Assembly (NCBI RefSeq): GCF_040869045.1
Contig: NC_090323.1
Coordinates: 268,030,392-268,094,391 of the forward strand
Source: Eurosta solidaginis
Lineage: Eukaryota > Arthropoda > Insecta > Diptera > Tephritidae
Length of the DNA: 64,000 nucleotides
Direction of reading: 5' to 3'
Program-made: the position numbers and the translations under genes
Part shown: positions 35,030-47,498 of the stretch, piece by piece
Layout of the letters: every line of letters starts with the position of its first letter
Numbering within the stretch: position 1 is the first letter of the stretch
Notes under the pieces: model-generated
What the model was told of the DNA's origin: nothing
What the model saw: the letters and a program-made list of their open reading frames with translations, nothing else
The model's database searches: none

Positions 35030-35420
35030 AAGATGTCGCGATGAACGAGATTCTAAGCATTATAATAGATGTTCGTTGATATGTTATAAATGACAAGCTT
35101 TCCATCAATCATACCTTTCTCGAAGTTCACGAAAACTGAATAGTATTTTTGGTGATGTCGGAATGGACGGGAATCTGAGCGTCATACCTGAAATTTATTG
35201 ACAGGTTCAAAATGATTACTTTTCAGTCTTTCATCTCTTTCTCGTACGTGAAAATTCCCAACATGCAGGAAACAGCATAGGTACGTGATAATTTCATTGT
35301 CAGTTTTATAGTCGTTAGTATATTAATGAGTATGTTGTTGGAATGTTAGCGATGCCGAGCATCACTAAACTGATTCAGATTTTATTCATCAGCAATGCTG
35401 TCGGAATGGACGTGACTTCG
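35030..35420. repeat. Diverged tandem repeat, about three units of ~120 bp
   Basis: GATGTCGCGATGAACGAGAT, GATGTCGGAATGGACGGGAA and GCTGTCGGAATGGACGTGAC begin successive segments that also share CTTTCTCG and GAAAA blocks. Similarity is weak and judged by eye. Confidence 0.4.
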
Positions 35421-37079
35421 AGAAGCAGATGTAAAATGATCATACAAATATCAGGGATGTACTGCGTGAAAAGCTGGAGCGTACGTATTTCCTAGCCTAT
35501 CGTCCGAGTAATTGTCTTTACATATTTAAGGCCACAATTATACGCCTTGCAATTAAGAAGAGGGAGTTAAACAATGATTCCAAAAAAAGTATTACTTCTC
35601 ACGCGCGTACATATGTGTGTATATAACTTTTTCTTTAATTTTTCTATTTATTTGAACGGCTTTGCAGGCACTGCAAGTCTATGCTCGATTTTTTTTTCCT
35701 TTAGCTTATCTTAATTTGGACTCGTGAATCAATTTTCATCATATTTCACATAAAGCATTTGTTTTTTGTTCCTTTCGATGCTCTTGTTTGTTTTTCTTCA
35801 TTTATTTTTTCATATTTTTTGGGAAGCATAAATATTAGCATAAGTTGACAATAACCGCAAATACAAAAGAAGATGATACATGAGTGGCAGCATGTTGCGA
35901 TATTTTTTTCATAAATAAAAAATATTATTTAAATATGTATATGTGAACACATACACATCTACGTAGTAAATATATGTATATAAGTTCGTGCAACATCAGT
36001 GATGTGTCTTTTGCAAATAAACAACATTTTATATATATCATTGTATCATTTGTTGTTGTAGTAATTTGTGGCGTTCACATATTACTAAAATTGTATATGC
36101 CTGCCATATTTGTTTGTCGGCTTGTTTATATGATTTTGGTAATTTGCCAAAAAAATATATATAAACAGATACATACATACATAGATATATAAATACATGC
36201 CTATCTACATCTTAAGACTTTTTTTAATTTTTTCTGTCTTCTTTGTCATGAAAAATAAAAAAACATTTTCGCGAATTGTTGTTTGGTTTTTTGTAGTGTT
36301 CGACATTTACAGCTAAAATGTATTTACGTATATGTATGCATGAATTTTTTTTTGTTTCTATAGTTTTATTTTGTTCGACAGCTTTGCTTTTCGCAGCGTT
36401 GTTCTTGGCGGCATTTGACGCGTTCACTTTGTGGTCTTTGGGAAGCTGAAAAAGCGAGCGACCGCGTGGGGTTCTCGACGCATTTTAATGTTCCATGAAA
36501 TGGGCAAATAAGCACTCACAGACTGAGCAGATATAATGTCGACATAAATATATATTTACCTGCGCATGTACATATTTCTTTATCGTTTTATCTGACATTA
36601 TTTTGCTACATTTAGGAACAACATTTTTTTTATATACATATTTACATACATACGTGAAAACAAAAAAATATTTGTGTATTTATGATAAATTTGACTTTGT
36701 GAGTTTGTCGTCATATGCAAAGGAAAACATGTTCTTTGGCATGTTCACATTTTTAATGATCCCTCAGCGCTACTACATCACACCGGAAGCTAAGAATATA
36801 TCTAAAATAATCTAATCGCTTTGTCACGGATTTACTTGAAATTCTTTTTATTTATTTAAATATTTTAACACAATTTTACGCAAATATGTGTCTATGGAAT
36901 GATTTATTCAAGTGAAAACATACTATTTCAAGATATATCACGGTAATATGTTAGGCAATAAGCCAAAATTTGAATCTCTGGGATATTCTTACTTACTTAC
37001 TTACTTTATTGGCGCTTAATCGTTAAAAAATTATAGCAGAAAGATATATGAGGCTTATCTGCTTACGATGGAAATAGAA
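35421..37079. other. AT-rich noncoding DNA
   Basis: ATATGT/ACATA simple-sequence patches (35930-36195). Frames of 67-72 aa have no domain. Confidence 0.4.
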
Positions 37080-37770
37080 ATTATGTTCGAGCTATCGGCT
37101 GCTTAATGATTTATGGTCGACTTGTTATCGACGGGTTAAAACGCGTCATCGATTTTATATTGAACAAATCGATGAGTCGCGTCGATAGTAAATCGATAAC
37201 TTTCTAAAACAAATCTAGACATATTTTATAAAAAATCGATAAAAATCCAATACAAAATCGTTATATTCTCACAAACTAATCGATAACTTTTTGATAACTA
37301 AATAACTTTTCGACAAAAAACTGATAGCAATAATTTTTCCAAATCGCCTATTTTCGATAACAAATCGACAACACGCCGATAATAAATTGGTAACACTTTT
37401 AATCTACAAATCGGCAACTTTTGGATAGTAAATCGATTATGTTATAATAACAAAACGATAACTTTTTGATAAATATTCGAAAAAATTTCGATATTAAATC
37501 GATAGCAAAATGATAACCCCTCCATAAAAAACGATAGGTTACTTTTATTATCGATAGCAAGTTTATATAACTTCGATAAGAAATCGAAAACTCGTCTAAA
37601 CCTCGTCGATAAGAAAGGGATAACAATATTGTTTACTACGCTTACACTTACATTCTATATTTATATAGCATACAACCTTGAAAAACCACGCTTACATCTA
37701 AGCGTACATTCTGGATTTCCCATACTGTGAGCAAAGATGTTTACACATCAAACAATGAGGGTAAGGAAGT
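37080..37770. repeat. CGATA-rich cluster 2 with conserved flanks
   Basis: It begins with TTATGGTCGACTTGTTATCG and a GGGTTAAAA block, comparable to 41340-41370. From 37180 to 37625 more than ten CGATA motifs occur on the plus strand, including TATCGATA (37549-37556). It ends with GCAAAGATGTTTACACATCA, matching the end of the 48.5-kb cluster (GCAAAGATGTTTGCACATCA). Shared ends suggest a dispersed family with a degenerate core rather than a simple satellite. Confidence 0.7.
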
Positions 37771-38339
37771 TGCGTTAGGTAAAGTTATTATGAACGCTTA
37801 TAGACACAAAGAGAAAGATGAGTGTGAACACAAATTAAATAGGAAAAGTGAATAATTTTAAGAACAGGAAAATAAAAAGAGGAAAAGAAAAGGTTTGTTC
37901 CTTTCGGGACTAAATTGGAAGTATTTTTAGAACATTCTTTGATTGTTTTAGATGTCTATATTGGGAGTGCTTTCGATAAAATTTCGGGGTTAGTTCGGGA
38001 TTGATTCGAAAACATTTCGGGATCGTTCATGGGATTAATTTGGGATGATTTTGAGACTACTGACTATTTTAGATTAAGTTCGGGACAATTTTTTGACTAT
38101 TCTCGGCATAAGTGTTAAATCATTTGATGACCATTTCAGGATAGTTTTGACGTAATTTGCGACATTATAACACAAGCAGAAAAAAAGGTATACATATATC
38201 ACTTTTATTAACCTAATATGAAAATGCAAAACTTAATACAAAAAAATTATAATATTTTGTAAGTATACATATATTATATATATCCTTTATATATAAATAT
38301 ATATACAATTCTCATTACTGGCATATCATGTCCGCATAA
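37771..38339. repeat. Short TTTCGGGA-type tract and AT-rich flank
   Basis: 37905-38165 repeats TTTCGGGATCG/TTCGGGATTGATTCG variants like the 19-20 kb tract. 38190-38310 is TA-rich. Confidence 0.5.
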
Positions 38340-38960
38340 TAAATGTGTTGCTTATGAAACGAGGCTAATTACAAGCATGCAGCACAACGCGCAACTTATA
38401 TAAGTCAAGTGCTGCGACAAATGCAAGTGCTTTTGACATTGTTGCAAGAACGAGCTTCAAGTGCACGCATCACACAAAACTGACACTTAGCCTAATGCGA
38501 ATTGTCGTCATCAAGAGTCAGCGACAGTCAGCTAGACTCGATTTATCAGCAGCAGACACGCCTGTCATTGACGATTTATTGAACTTTTATTCGTTATTTT
38601 ATTGCTTCAATAGATGCACATAACATTTCGCGCTGCGTCTGTTCGAATTTTATTAGAGTTTCCTTAAAGTAATCGTGCGGTAAAATGAAAAGATTTCAAA
38701 TCGACATTTGAAAATTGATTTCGCAAATTGTAATGCAACTCAGCTGCGACAACTCAGATAGGCGTGTGCTCTCAATGCGTCAGTGCGCTATTCGTTGCCG
38801 GCCGACGTCATGAGGCAAGTAGGCACACGTTTTAACCGTTGCGGTAATGTGTCAAATCGATTTGGCTTGATAAAGCTTTACTTTGCCATTTTGTTCGTTA
38901 ACATAAAATATTGCTGCGCATCTTAGTTTAAGCGGCCAAAGTGGCAAGGGTTAAACTCTA
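38340..38960. promoter_or_regulatory. Non-repetitive, moderate-GC block, candidate regulatory DNA
   Basis: This stretch lacks repeats and stands out in composition. It holds a palindromic TATA-like ACTTATATAAGT (about 38395), a CCGACGTCATGA element (CRE-like, about 38802) and repeated CAACTCAG(C/A) strings. A 41-codon frame starts at 38494. There is no transcript or conservation evidence; the call is compositional. Confidence 0.25.
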
Positions 38961-39274
38961 GTCAATTTTAATTGGAGTTAAAGTTTGTACTAAAAAGCTG
39001 CGCTTAATAGTCGCTTCTGCATTTAAACGTGAAAAATTACTTTTCTCTTCAACTGCTGTCGGTTGATGGAAGTTTTCGAATAAGTACAAAAATACCCTAA
39101 ACAAACTTCTTTGAGTTTTATTTAAAATATGATACGACCTTCTTATTGTTATTGAATTTGTTTACTTAAACTTCAATTTACAGTCGAACACTTGTTCGTG
39201 TTTACATTTAAAAATGTGCAATGTTTGCTTTTTGACGATTACCCTGTTGGAAATTTTATTTTCAATATTGTCTT
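38961..39274. other. AT-rich noncoding DNA
   Basis: Nothing recognised. Confidence 0.4.
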
Positions 39275-39535
39275 ATAAGGATTTTATCAATTTCTATGGT
39301 CCGTTGCTGTATATTGATCGTGTACGTTCCAGAAAACAGCATCATTAAAGTACTAGCCCGACCATCTCGGGAACGATTTGATACGACCACGTTGCAGCTT
39401 CTAAGTTAACTGAACCTTATTTTCATGAGAAGCTTGGGATCGTTGGAACCTCGCCTGCTTAATAGACAGTATACGACACGGGTAGGTGAGGTTCAGAGTA
39501 GGGCTTGAGAAGCTATAAATTGGGTTACACAACCA
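39275..39535 (-). repeat. SINE-like dispersed repeat, copy 3
   Basis: The reverse complement carries the block order of 21530-21880: a GGGTTG...TAGCTTCTCAA block, CAACCTCACCTACCCGTG-like sequence, GCGAGG, TCCCAAGCTTCTCATG, then TCAAATCGTTCCCGAGATGG, GTACTTTAATGATGCTG and an ATATACAGCAACGGACCAT block. The 3' simple tail is not preserved. Confidence 0.6.
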
Positions 39536-40964
39536 CCTTGATTTCATTTTATATAGTGAAAAGTACTTCCTAACAAATCTGAACGTCGAATTTTTCAAGC
39601 AAAGAACTACACGCTGTATTGGTGGACATAGTTTTATAGTTTAGCAGACTTGACAACGACAATATTCACAGAGAATCCAAAATATCCAACCTGAAATATT
39701 GAGCACTTTTGATTAAAAAGTTGATTTATGCACTTTTGTATTAGAGGCACCAAACATCCATTTAGAACCTTTAAATATGAATACTTTCGCACCAAATATT
39801 CAGTATCTCTTAGGAAAACGTAATAATTGAAAATTCAATTATTATAAGCCGTTGTTAAGCTCATGAATTCTTAAATAAAAGGTTTAAATTGAACCCACCA
39901 TTAAACAAACAAACACAAATATCAGGATGTCATTTTAAATTAAAAAAAATATTAAAATGAGAATCTCGTGATCGCATATGTAGAATTTCGCTTTTTTCTT
40001 GCCGGCCTCATGCATACACAAATACTGACATATTTTTATGGAAAAGTATTTAGTTTCAATGGCAAATTTTGCAGCGTTGCAATGTTTTTCAGTCACAATT
40101 TTCATGTAATTGCATTTAACCAACAACAATATTTGCTGAGCACTGCATTGTTCTTCTAGTTATTTGCAATTTTATAAATTGTGTATTTAAATTGTATTTG
40201 TTTAATTGTAAGTTTTGTATACGGAATATACCATCGAGATTATAAATTTTATGTAATAATCAATATACTCAATTTGTATTCCTTCGATATTCCAATTTTA
40301 AAATATACAATGTAGTGATGTGCAGGCTGATTTAGTTTGTTTTTATTCAAGCAAGTAATAATTTGTTATTTGGGAATAGTCTATATCTAATGTAGACAAT
40401 ATGAATAATTAAACATCTGTATGTGTGGTTGTTTTCAAAAACCTGAGAAAAGGGAAGAGCTAGAGATCAAAAATTAGAACTGATTGAGCTGGTGCCACGG
40501 ATTTTGAAGGCAAAGAAAATTTTCGCTTATAGAGTACATTAATGCTTAAAAATGCTCGCTGGGTATATGTTTGCATATATACACACATTCTTTCTAACCT
40601 TAGTCAACGTCTGACCCCGAAATTCTATAGCTATATTTAGCACTAAAGTTCGCTATTAAATTTTAATTTATTTCATACAAAACAACATGGAAAACAGCTA
40701 CATGACATACATTTATAAGCACACACATACATACATACATGTATACAAGTCTCTTGCTACATATATGCCTTTTGATCTCATTGCCTTAGCTGTACAAAGT
40801 TCTTTTGCCAGATATTTTTCTTTGATTTTTTAATTAACAAACAGAATATTCAGTAAAATCAATAATAATTAAATTAAACGTCGTATTAAGCTATTTTTTT
40901 AATTTTTACGGCATACACAAGGGACCCACAAAAAATTTTGGAAAATTTTTATAGCTGTTTTGAA
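39536..40964. other. AT-rich noncoding DNA
   Basis: CATACATACATACATG microsatellite near 40727-40742. Nothing else recognised. Confidence 0.4.
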
Positions 40965-41850
40965 AAAACGAAAGGGTGTGAGTACCAAATACTTGAGAAG
41001 TTCTATGTGTAAACGTATGGGGGTACGTGTAGAAAACTAATATTCGTTGTTGGATTTAAACCACAACTAGGTAGCTTTACCAGAAATAAATAGTTTTGGG
41101 CTATTCAGGAGAGTATTATCGATGTTAACATAGTTCCATGAGGAGCATCTGTCGACAGCGCTCGCCTGCTAAATATGTGTATAATGCATTCATATTCACC
41201 AGAAATGATTTTGGCAATTGGGTTGCGGAGGCTCTAAGGCTTTGAATTATGCTTATCAGCTCCTTGAATTCCGTTTGCTATCGGTAATAACCGATATCGA
41301 CAAGTTATTGTTCTATCTTCGTTTTATGGGTTTGCTCTTGTAGGCTTGTTATCGTCGGGTTACAGATGTATCTTTCATTTACATATTCAAGCTTTTTCGG
41401 TATCTATTTTATAACAAACCGGTGAGTCGTCGATAACCAATCGATAACTTTTTGACATCAAATTTAAAAAAAAAATTGATAGTTTTTTGATTTTAAATTG
41501 AAACTTTTCGATAACACGTACGATTATAGATAACACATTCCTCTAAAAAGTCGATAACTTTGCAATACTAAATCAACAAATTTTCGGCAATCGATAATCC
41601 CACCTCATAAAAAATTGGCAAGAAATCTATAACTTTTAAATACACATCGATAAATAGTTTATTTTTTTTGCGTTAATGATCGATAACTTTTCTAAAACAA
41701 GGAGATAACAAATTTCAAACACATCAAGAAAAAACTGATAGCTTTCAGGCAAGAAACCGATAACTTTTTCATAACATATCGATAATCTTTCGGTAAGCAA
41801 TCGACAACTTTTCGCTAATAAATCTATAACTTCGCATGGAATCTGGTATA
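40965..41850. repeat. CGATA-rich cluster 3 with extended 5' flank
   Basis: The 5' part (ACCAAATACTTGAGAAGTTC ... GTGTAGAAAACTAATA) matches 63378-63435 in order. Then come GGCTTGTTATCGTCGGGTTA and a core with many ATCGATAA variants (41420-41830), including TATCGATA at 41777-41784. Confidence 0.65.
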
Positions 41851-43841
41851 TGTGAGGCTTCTAAAACATTGCTAAAAGCCTATCTAATCAATTAATTAAG
41901 GTTCATCACTCATCGTGCTAAGGAAAGCAGCTTTATTCATTATAATCATCTATACAGTTTTTTGTTGGGTTTATATTGACGTAAAAAAAATGTTTCAAAG
42001 TTTCAAAAGTGTGCCACTTTCCATCTTCATCATATCAGTTAATTGATTGCTGCTTTACACTTTGCCTAGTTTTGAATGTAAAATTCGAGCACATTTTATT
42101 GGTTGCACGCGCTCGTGTGCTCGTAGCCTCTGCTACGTGTGGCACTGTGGCACAATGGCATAGATAGTTTTCATGTTCACAAATCATTAGCTATTAATTT
42201 TGTTTTAAATGCTTTCAAATTCTCTTATCACATATTGCACTTAAATTAGGAAATTGCGGTCATACAATAGAGTAAATTAGAACTTTGAACATTTTAGTGT
42301 CATTTAGTGATTAGGGGGAAATAAAAAATTATCACTTAATTACAGTTATCAACCGATGATTTTATTATTTTATTTCAGGCATCTGAATTTGCTAGTAGCA
42401 TATTTGAATTTTTTATTATGTACTTTCATTGATTGTAATACTTAATTAATTTGTTACAAAAGCATACATCTAGCCGAATTACATACGAACTATGTTTTTA
42501 TTTTTCTGAACAAACACAATCCGGAAGTGACTTCTTCTGAAGGCCACATCATTTATTCGAATAGTTACCCAAAATATAGAAGCAGGTCATCAGAAAGACC
42601 TTATATTCCTTGTTTTCGCAAAGTCCGAAGTCAGCTGCTTCACCCCGATAACAGCTAAAACAATGATGACAGCGGTAGGAGTACACAAACTAGCTCTTAG
42701 TTTAACGGAAATGAGGCCATCAGAACTGGTATCGGAATTTGAAAATTTACTTGATCAGAATCGAAAGCGTATTCGGAAGCAGAAGCAGTGTACAGGACAC
42801 ATATATAATATTAATGATAATAATTAAAATAATAGATACAAATAAAATAACAATAAACAATTTGATTAAAAGCTTTTTAATCAGTTCTAATGCTGGTATT
42901 ATATGGGAAACAGATTTTGTGCAACACACTTTTTCTACTGATCGACTATCGATATATATCCGATTCCTAACAGTCGGAGCTGAAATTGGAATCAGACGAC
43001 AATCGAAAGTACCCACGAATTATATCAGGAATCAATGCTCGGTTACTTCCCAAATACTACCATGCTGTGGGGGAAAGAAAGGAGGGTAGAACAAACTAGT
43101 GTAAGATAGGGAAAATCGATAAAAAGACGACATATATTGAGTAAGCTGTATTATCCAGAGAAATTCGGGACTGCACATGAGCAAAGTTTCGGCATGTATG
43201 AGAACGAAGGTTTTTCTACGAACACTGATTTGGTTGTTGTTGGTAGCCAACCGGAGCTGTTGTCGTGAGACATATGAAGCGAAAAGAGCTCTTTCACTGA
43301 ACCCTGAATTGAAGTGCGATCGAATTCCTTTGTTCCCAAAATAAATTAATATCCACTACCAGGTCCCCAGTGTTTTAGACGTGCTCGCGATTCTGTCGGG
43401 GCAAAAACAAAATACGCAAGCAAAGCTAAACATGGAAAGTCTGCAGTCGCTATATTCTGCAAATGACTTCGCAACTCGGCTGTTACATCTGCTATTAGAA
43501 AATAAAAGGCAAACCGATGTAATGCATTTGCAGTATAAGCATATTTATTGAGTACTTCGTATTGCCGCCAAGGAAGGAATTGAATGCCGGAGATTGCAAC
43601 AAATTAAAATAGGTGCGACGCATAGATAGCGCAACCAGCATTAAAATATTAAAAGCAAAAACAATGTCAGCTTAGAAATCAAACAGAGAATAACTCTTAC
43701 AAATAAGTGCTAATTGGGACTGAGTAGGTAATTGAAAAGTAAAGTGCTCTCTGGACGAATAAATAAATATAAATATAAATAAAATAAAAATCAAGCTCTA
43801 CAAGACGCTGTCCTGATGTATAGCTAGGAATCATTAATGTG
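41851..43841. other. Mostly non-repetitive noncoding DNA
   Basis: No family recognised. A 39-codon frame (43432-43551) starts in a favourable AAACATGG context and encodes a Leu-rich peptide of unknown nature. The 116-aa plus and 89-aa minus frames at 42739-43089 overlap and lack domains. Confidence 0.35.
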
Positions 43842-44190
43842 TTCGAGAGCCAAGTTCTACGGAAGATTTATGATCCTGCTCATGATGCCGATAGTAGGTA
43901 TAAAGATGAGATGTATGAGTTTTACGCAAATATAAAGATAGGGCAACGAATAAAAGTCCAAAGGCTTCGCTGGCTAGGTCATATTATGCAAATGGACCAA
44001 GCTGATCCGGCCAAGTAAATATTTCAATCAATATCGTCATTTGAAAGATAAGCAAGGGGGGGGGGGGGGGTTTCTCAATTCAGTTGGGAGCGGTAAAAAC
44101 GGTCAAAATCGCTTAGGCGGTTAAGGGCCGATTATTGATGATGTATAGGTCGGCCGTTGTCTATAGGATCACTTTGAATGCAAAATAAGA
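43842..44190 (+). pseudogene. Decayed LINE C-terminal remnant (RTE-like) with G15 run
   Basis: Frame 43842-44018 (59 codons including the stop) reads VLRKIYDPAHDAD, then DEMYEFYANIKIGQRIK and RLRWLGHIMQMD. This is the characteristic region downstream of the RT in RTE-like LINE proteins. It is cut by TAA at 44016-44018; similar but shifted sequence continues to about 44190. A run of 15 G lies at 44056-44070. No RT domain remains upstream. Confidence 0.75.
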
Positions 44191-45884
44191 GTGTGCAACA
44201 GATATCGTAAGTTAAAAAGGAAAGCAATATATTCTTTCAAAATGAAAAAAAAAAAATTTGTAGTGGGTTTGGTGACATGTACACTCAGAAAAAACCCTTA
44301 CTTAAAATGAGGAGAACATTGCCTAAAAAGATGTCTTCAATTTTTACAACCAATATTTACATGGGCGTTCAGTGATTAAGAGTATTCGACTGTATAGTTG
44401 GGCATCTCGACTAGAAATCCATAGGTACGCAATTCAATTTTTTCTCCATTTCGCATTATCCAAGGAAAAAACTTTTATTTTTAAGAAAACTACTTGAAAG
44501 TTTTCTACGGCGAAATATCTTAACTGACTTTACTTATTTTTATAGCTATTGGTTTAGGGAAATATTTTTTTGAGTGCAAGTATTGATCTGATATCATCAT
44601 CACATCATCAACTGCTGTATCTTTGGAGATGACTTGCAAAAAAAATATACGGTGAATAATTCGGAGAAGATATCTAAAACTGTGACGAGTTTAGAGCATG
44701 CTTTGCTTGAAAATAGTATTTGGGTGCTTGATTTATTACTCAAGAAAAAAATACGAAGTTCCCTTTCCCAAATGAACTCATTTTTGTAAAACTTCCTAAC
44801 AATTTGATTAGACATTTCGGTTGTCATAACATTTGAATAATTAATCAAACTTCATGTCAAAATATTTATTACATGCGAAATACAATATGAATTTTTGTAT
44901 TAGTAAATCCGCCCACAAATTATTTACAAACAGAAATAACAAAGAAATAACTTATTATTTAAGGTAGTGACACTGACAGTGACAATCTGCTTCAATAAGA
45001 CAATTAGCGCGTTGACAGTTAAACAACGGAAAACAATAATCAAACAAACACGATGAATATGCAAATTATCTAATATTAAACACACACAACTACGCAGGCA
45101 TTGTTTAAAAAAATGGGCATGTTTCAAGTTTTACATTGCATTTATTTATTACGACTGGATATGTATATATATATATATACCATTATGCTGTTATTCAAAG
45201 CACTCTTGGTGTTACAACGACCTACTTGCGGGATTTCCTACCTCTGGCATGGTATTTTGCTACGAGAGTACTTATAGTAATGTTCGTTTATTAAATAATG
45301 ATTATTGTCATTAATGAAAAGATGTTTCTTGCATTGAAATATTGTTGATTTGTGCTGTTAATAACATATACTTAGTTGTTGTAATTATTAGTTATTAGCA
45401 TGGCTTCTTTAGTAAAACGGAAAGCTTTGCTAACCAAAGTGCATTGCAAAATGCATATATATAAATTACACTGAGGATAAATAGTTTTTCTGCCAAAGTA
45501 AAATAATTTAAAATTCTTAAGAGATACCGCTCCCTATGCTGCCAAATTTCTCTCGAATACTCAAGGCCCATTCATCTTCCCTCGAAACCGTCCGAGATTT
45601 TGCAAGAAAAGGTATGAGGAAAGACTTGTCTAGTGTGATTTTTATTCGCCCAGAGATAACCTTATTTTTGAATTGCCTACTCAATGCAAAGTACTACTTT
45701 TTGGCTTTTGTTGTTAGATTTCGGGGCTGAAATTGATTTCGTTGTTAATGCTGGTTTCCAGATGGACAACGTCCACTACATTTTCGAACATATATCCCTC
45801 ACTATGATCCACGTTTTCACCTCTTTGTCCAAGCCAGAGCTGGAAGAACATACGAGGTGTTCGTTAAGGACGAAGATAACAATA
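44191..45884. other. AT-rich noncoding DNA
   Basis: An (AT)n patch sits near 45160-45180. Nothing else recognised. Confidence 0.4.
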
Positions 45885-46005
45885 CCATTAATCGAAAATG
45901 TTATTATCGACGCGTTGTCGAATCGAAATTATCGACGACTTATGGGTTTGTTATTGTTGATTCAGCGGCTTCTTATCAATGGTTAAAGATGTGTCATCGA
46001 TTTAT
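45885..46005. repeat. CGATA-family fragment, truncated by a LINE
   Basis: TTATCGACGCGTTGTCG, ATTATCGACGACTTATGGG, a TTCTTATCAATGGTTAAAG block and GTGTCATCGATTTA resemble the 5' part of clusters 2 and 3. The expected core does not follow; LINE coding sequence starts instead. Confidence 0.5.
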
Positions 46006-46960
46006 AATTAACAGATACCAAAGAACAGTGATTGGAACGTCCGTATCGGATAAAAGGGAGGTACCTGTTGGTCTACCTCAAGGGTCTGTGCTGGCACCCA
46101 TACTGTTCTATATATATATTAATGATATAACTAGCTTCATTAAGCACTGTGAAATAAAATTGTTTGCTGATGATAAGTGGGAAAAATATTACTGAAATAT
46201 ATGCTAAGCTGCAAGAAGATCTTAACAGCGTATATGGTTGGTTATGCGTAAACAGACTAAAAGTGAATGTCAATAAAACGAAATTTATGGTTATATCTAG
46301 ACGCAATTTTCAAAACAGTGAGCTACAAAACTTAAATATAAATAACGAACTAATTGAAAAAGTCAGCATCATAAAATACTTGGGAATAAAAATAGATGAT
46401 AAGCTGAATTTCAACGAGCACGTGGATTATACCGTAGGAAAAATAGTGAAAAAGTTATATTTTACACAAAGAACCTGCAAATATTTAAATAGAAGGTATA
46501 AAATCATCGTCTACAGATCTATAATCGAACCTCATTTTATTTATTGGCCAACTATATTTTTCATCTAGTCAGATATACAAGCTACAAAAGCAACAGAACC
46601 GAGCTATGAGATTCATTCTCAAAAAACGGTATGACACACCTATCGGAGACATGCCATGCTCTCTTAATTCGCTTAGCATTAGACAGCAACTTTTTTATTA
46701 TACCATAAAATTTATTAAAAACATAATAGAAGGAACTTTGCCTGCGTATTTGAGGACTAATATAAAATATGTAAAAGATATGCACTCTGTAAATACTCGT
46801 AATAAAAATGATTTTAATCTGCCGGCTTATAAAACTGAAGCAGACAAATGTAATCTGTATTATAAAGGTCTTAAATCCTATAATGAACTACCGAATGATA
46901 CTAAATCATGTCATTCAAATAAATTTAAACAAAATTGTACAATTATTGCAGGACACTACC
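46006..46960 (+). pseudogene. Jockey/CR1-group LINE reverse transcriptase, truncated, two frameshifts
   Basis: Reading begins inside the RT domain with an NRYQRTVIG-like stretch, then VGLPQGSVLAPILF and LFADD (46060-46173). The frame changes just after the FADD motif (about 46173-46180). It continues as a K-L-QEDLNSVYGWL block, VNVNKTKFMVI and YLGIKIDDKLNFNEHV to about 46568. A stop and second shift occur near 46555-46570; the rest (46570-46930) has KLQKQQNRAMRFIL and SYNELPNDTKS, typical of the C-terminal region of this group. The N terminus and endonuclease are missing. The copy is dead. Family placement is by motif style only. Confidence 0.85.
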
Positions 46961-47498
46961 AATTTAGTGCTGGACAGGCGGGCTTCGATAGCATCGATAG
47001 AAGTGCAGCGAAACTATACTGTTATGTAGCGCCAAGACTTCCAAGCTCTTGTACGCATACAAAAAAGATTGCCGAAGCACATACTGAAACGCATCACTCG
47101 ACTAACTCAGTGCATCGCCGTGCAGATGTTGCCTTCGCGCTTTACTAATATGCTTAAAATGCCTAGATACTACACAAGCACAACACTTTGTTCGCATGAT
47201 CTGGAAGTCTTCCATCCATAGTACTCCAAGGTAGGACATAGATGTAACTATTCTAGATTGCATAGTCCAGAAGACAATTACAAACATGTAAAATAGATTT
47301 AAGTTAGGCTTAGGAAAGCCGTAATAAATAAACACATTGTGGCAACTGTGCATACAGACAGGTTGATGGCAACCTTAGCCATAAAGGAACATAAAGGAAA
47401 CAAAATAACGAGTGCGCTCATCGAACCAAATAACACATACACAAACACTTGTATATACATAAGTACATTATCAATTTTTACAGCAAGCATTCTTATTC
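46961..47498. other. Noncoding DNA between LINE and palindrome
   Basis: Nothing recognised. Part of the 180-aa frame running to 47148 extends here beyond the LINE homology. Confidence 0.4.
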
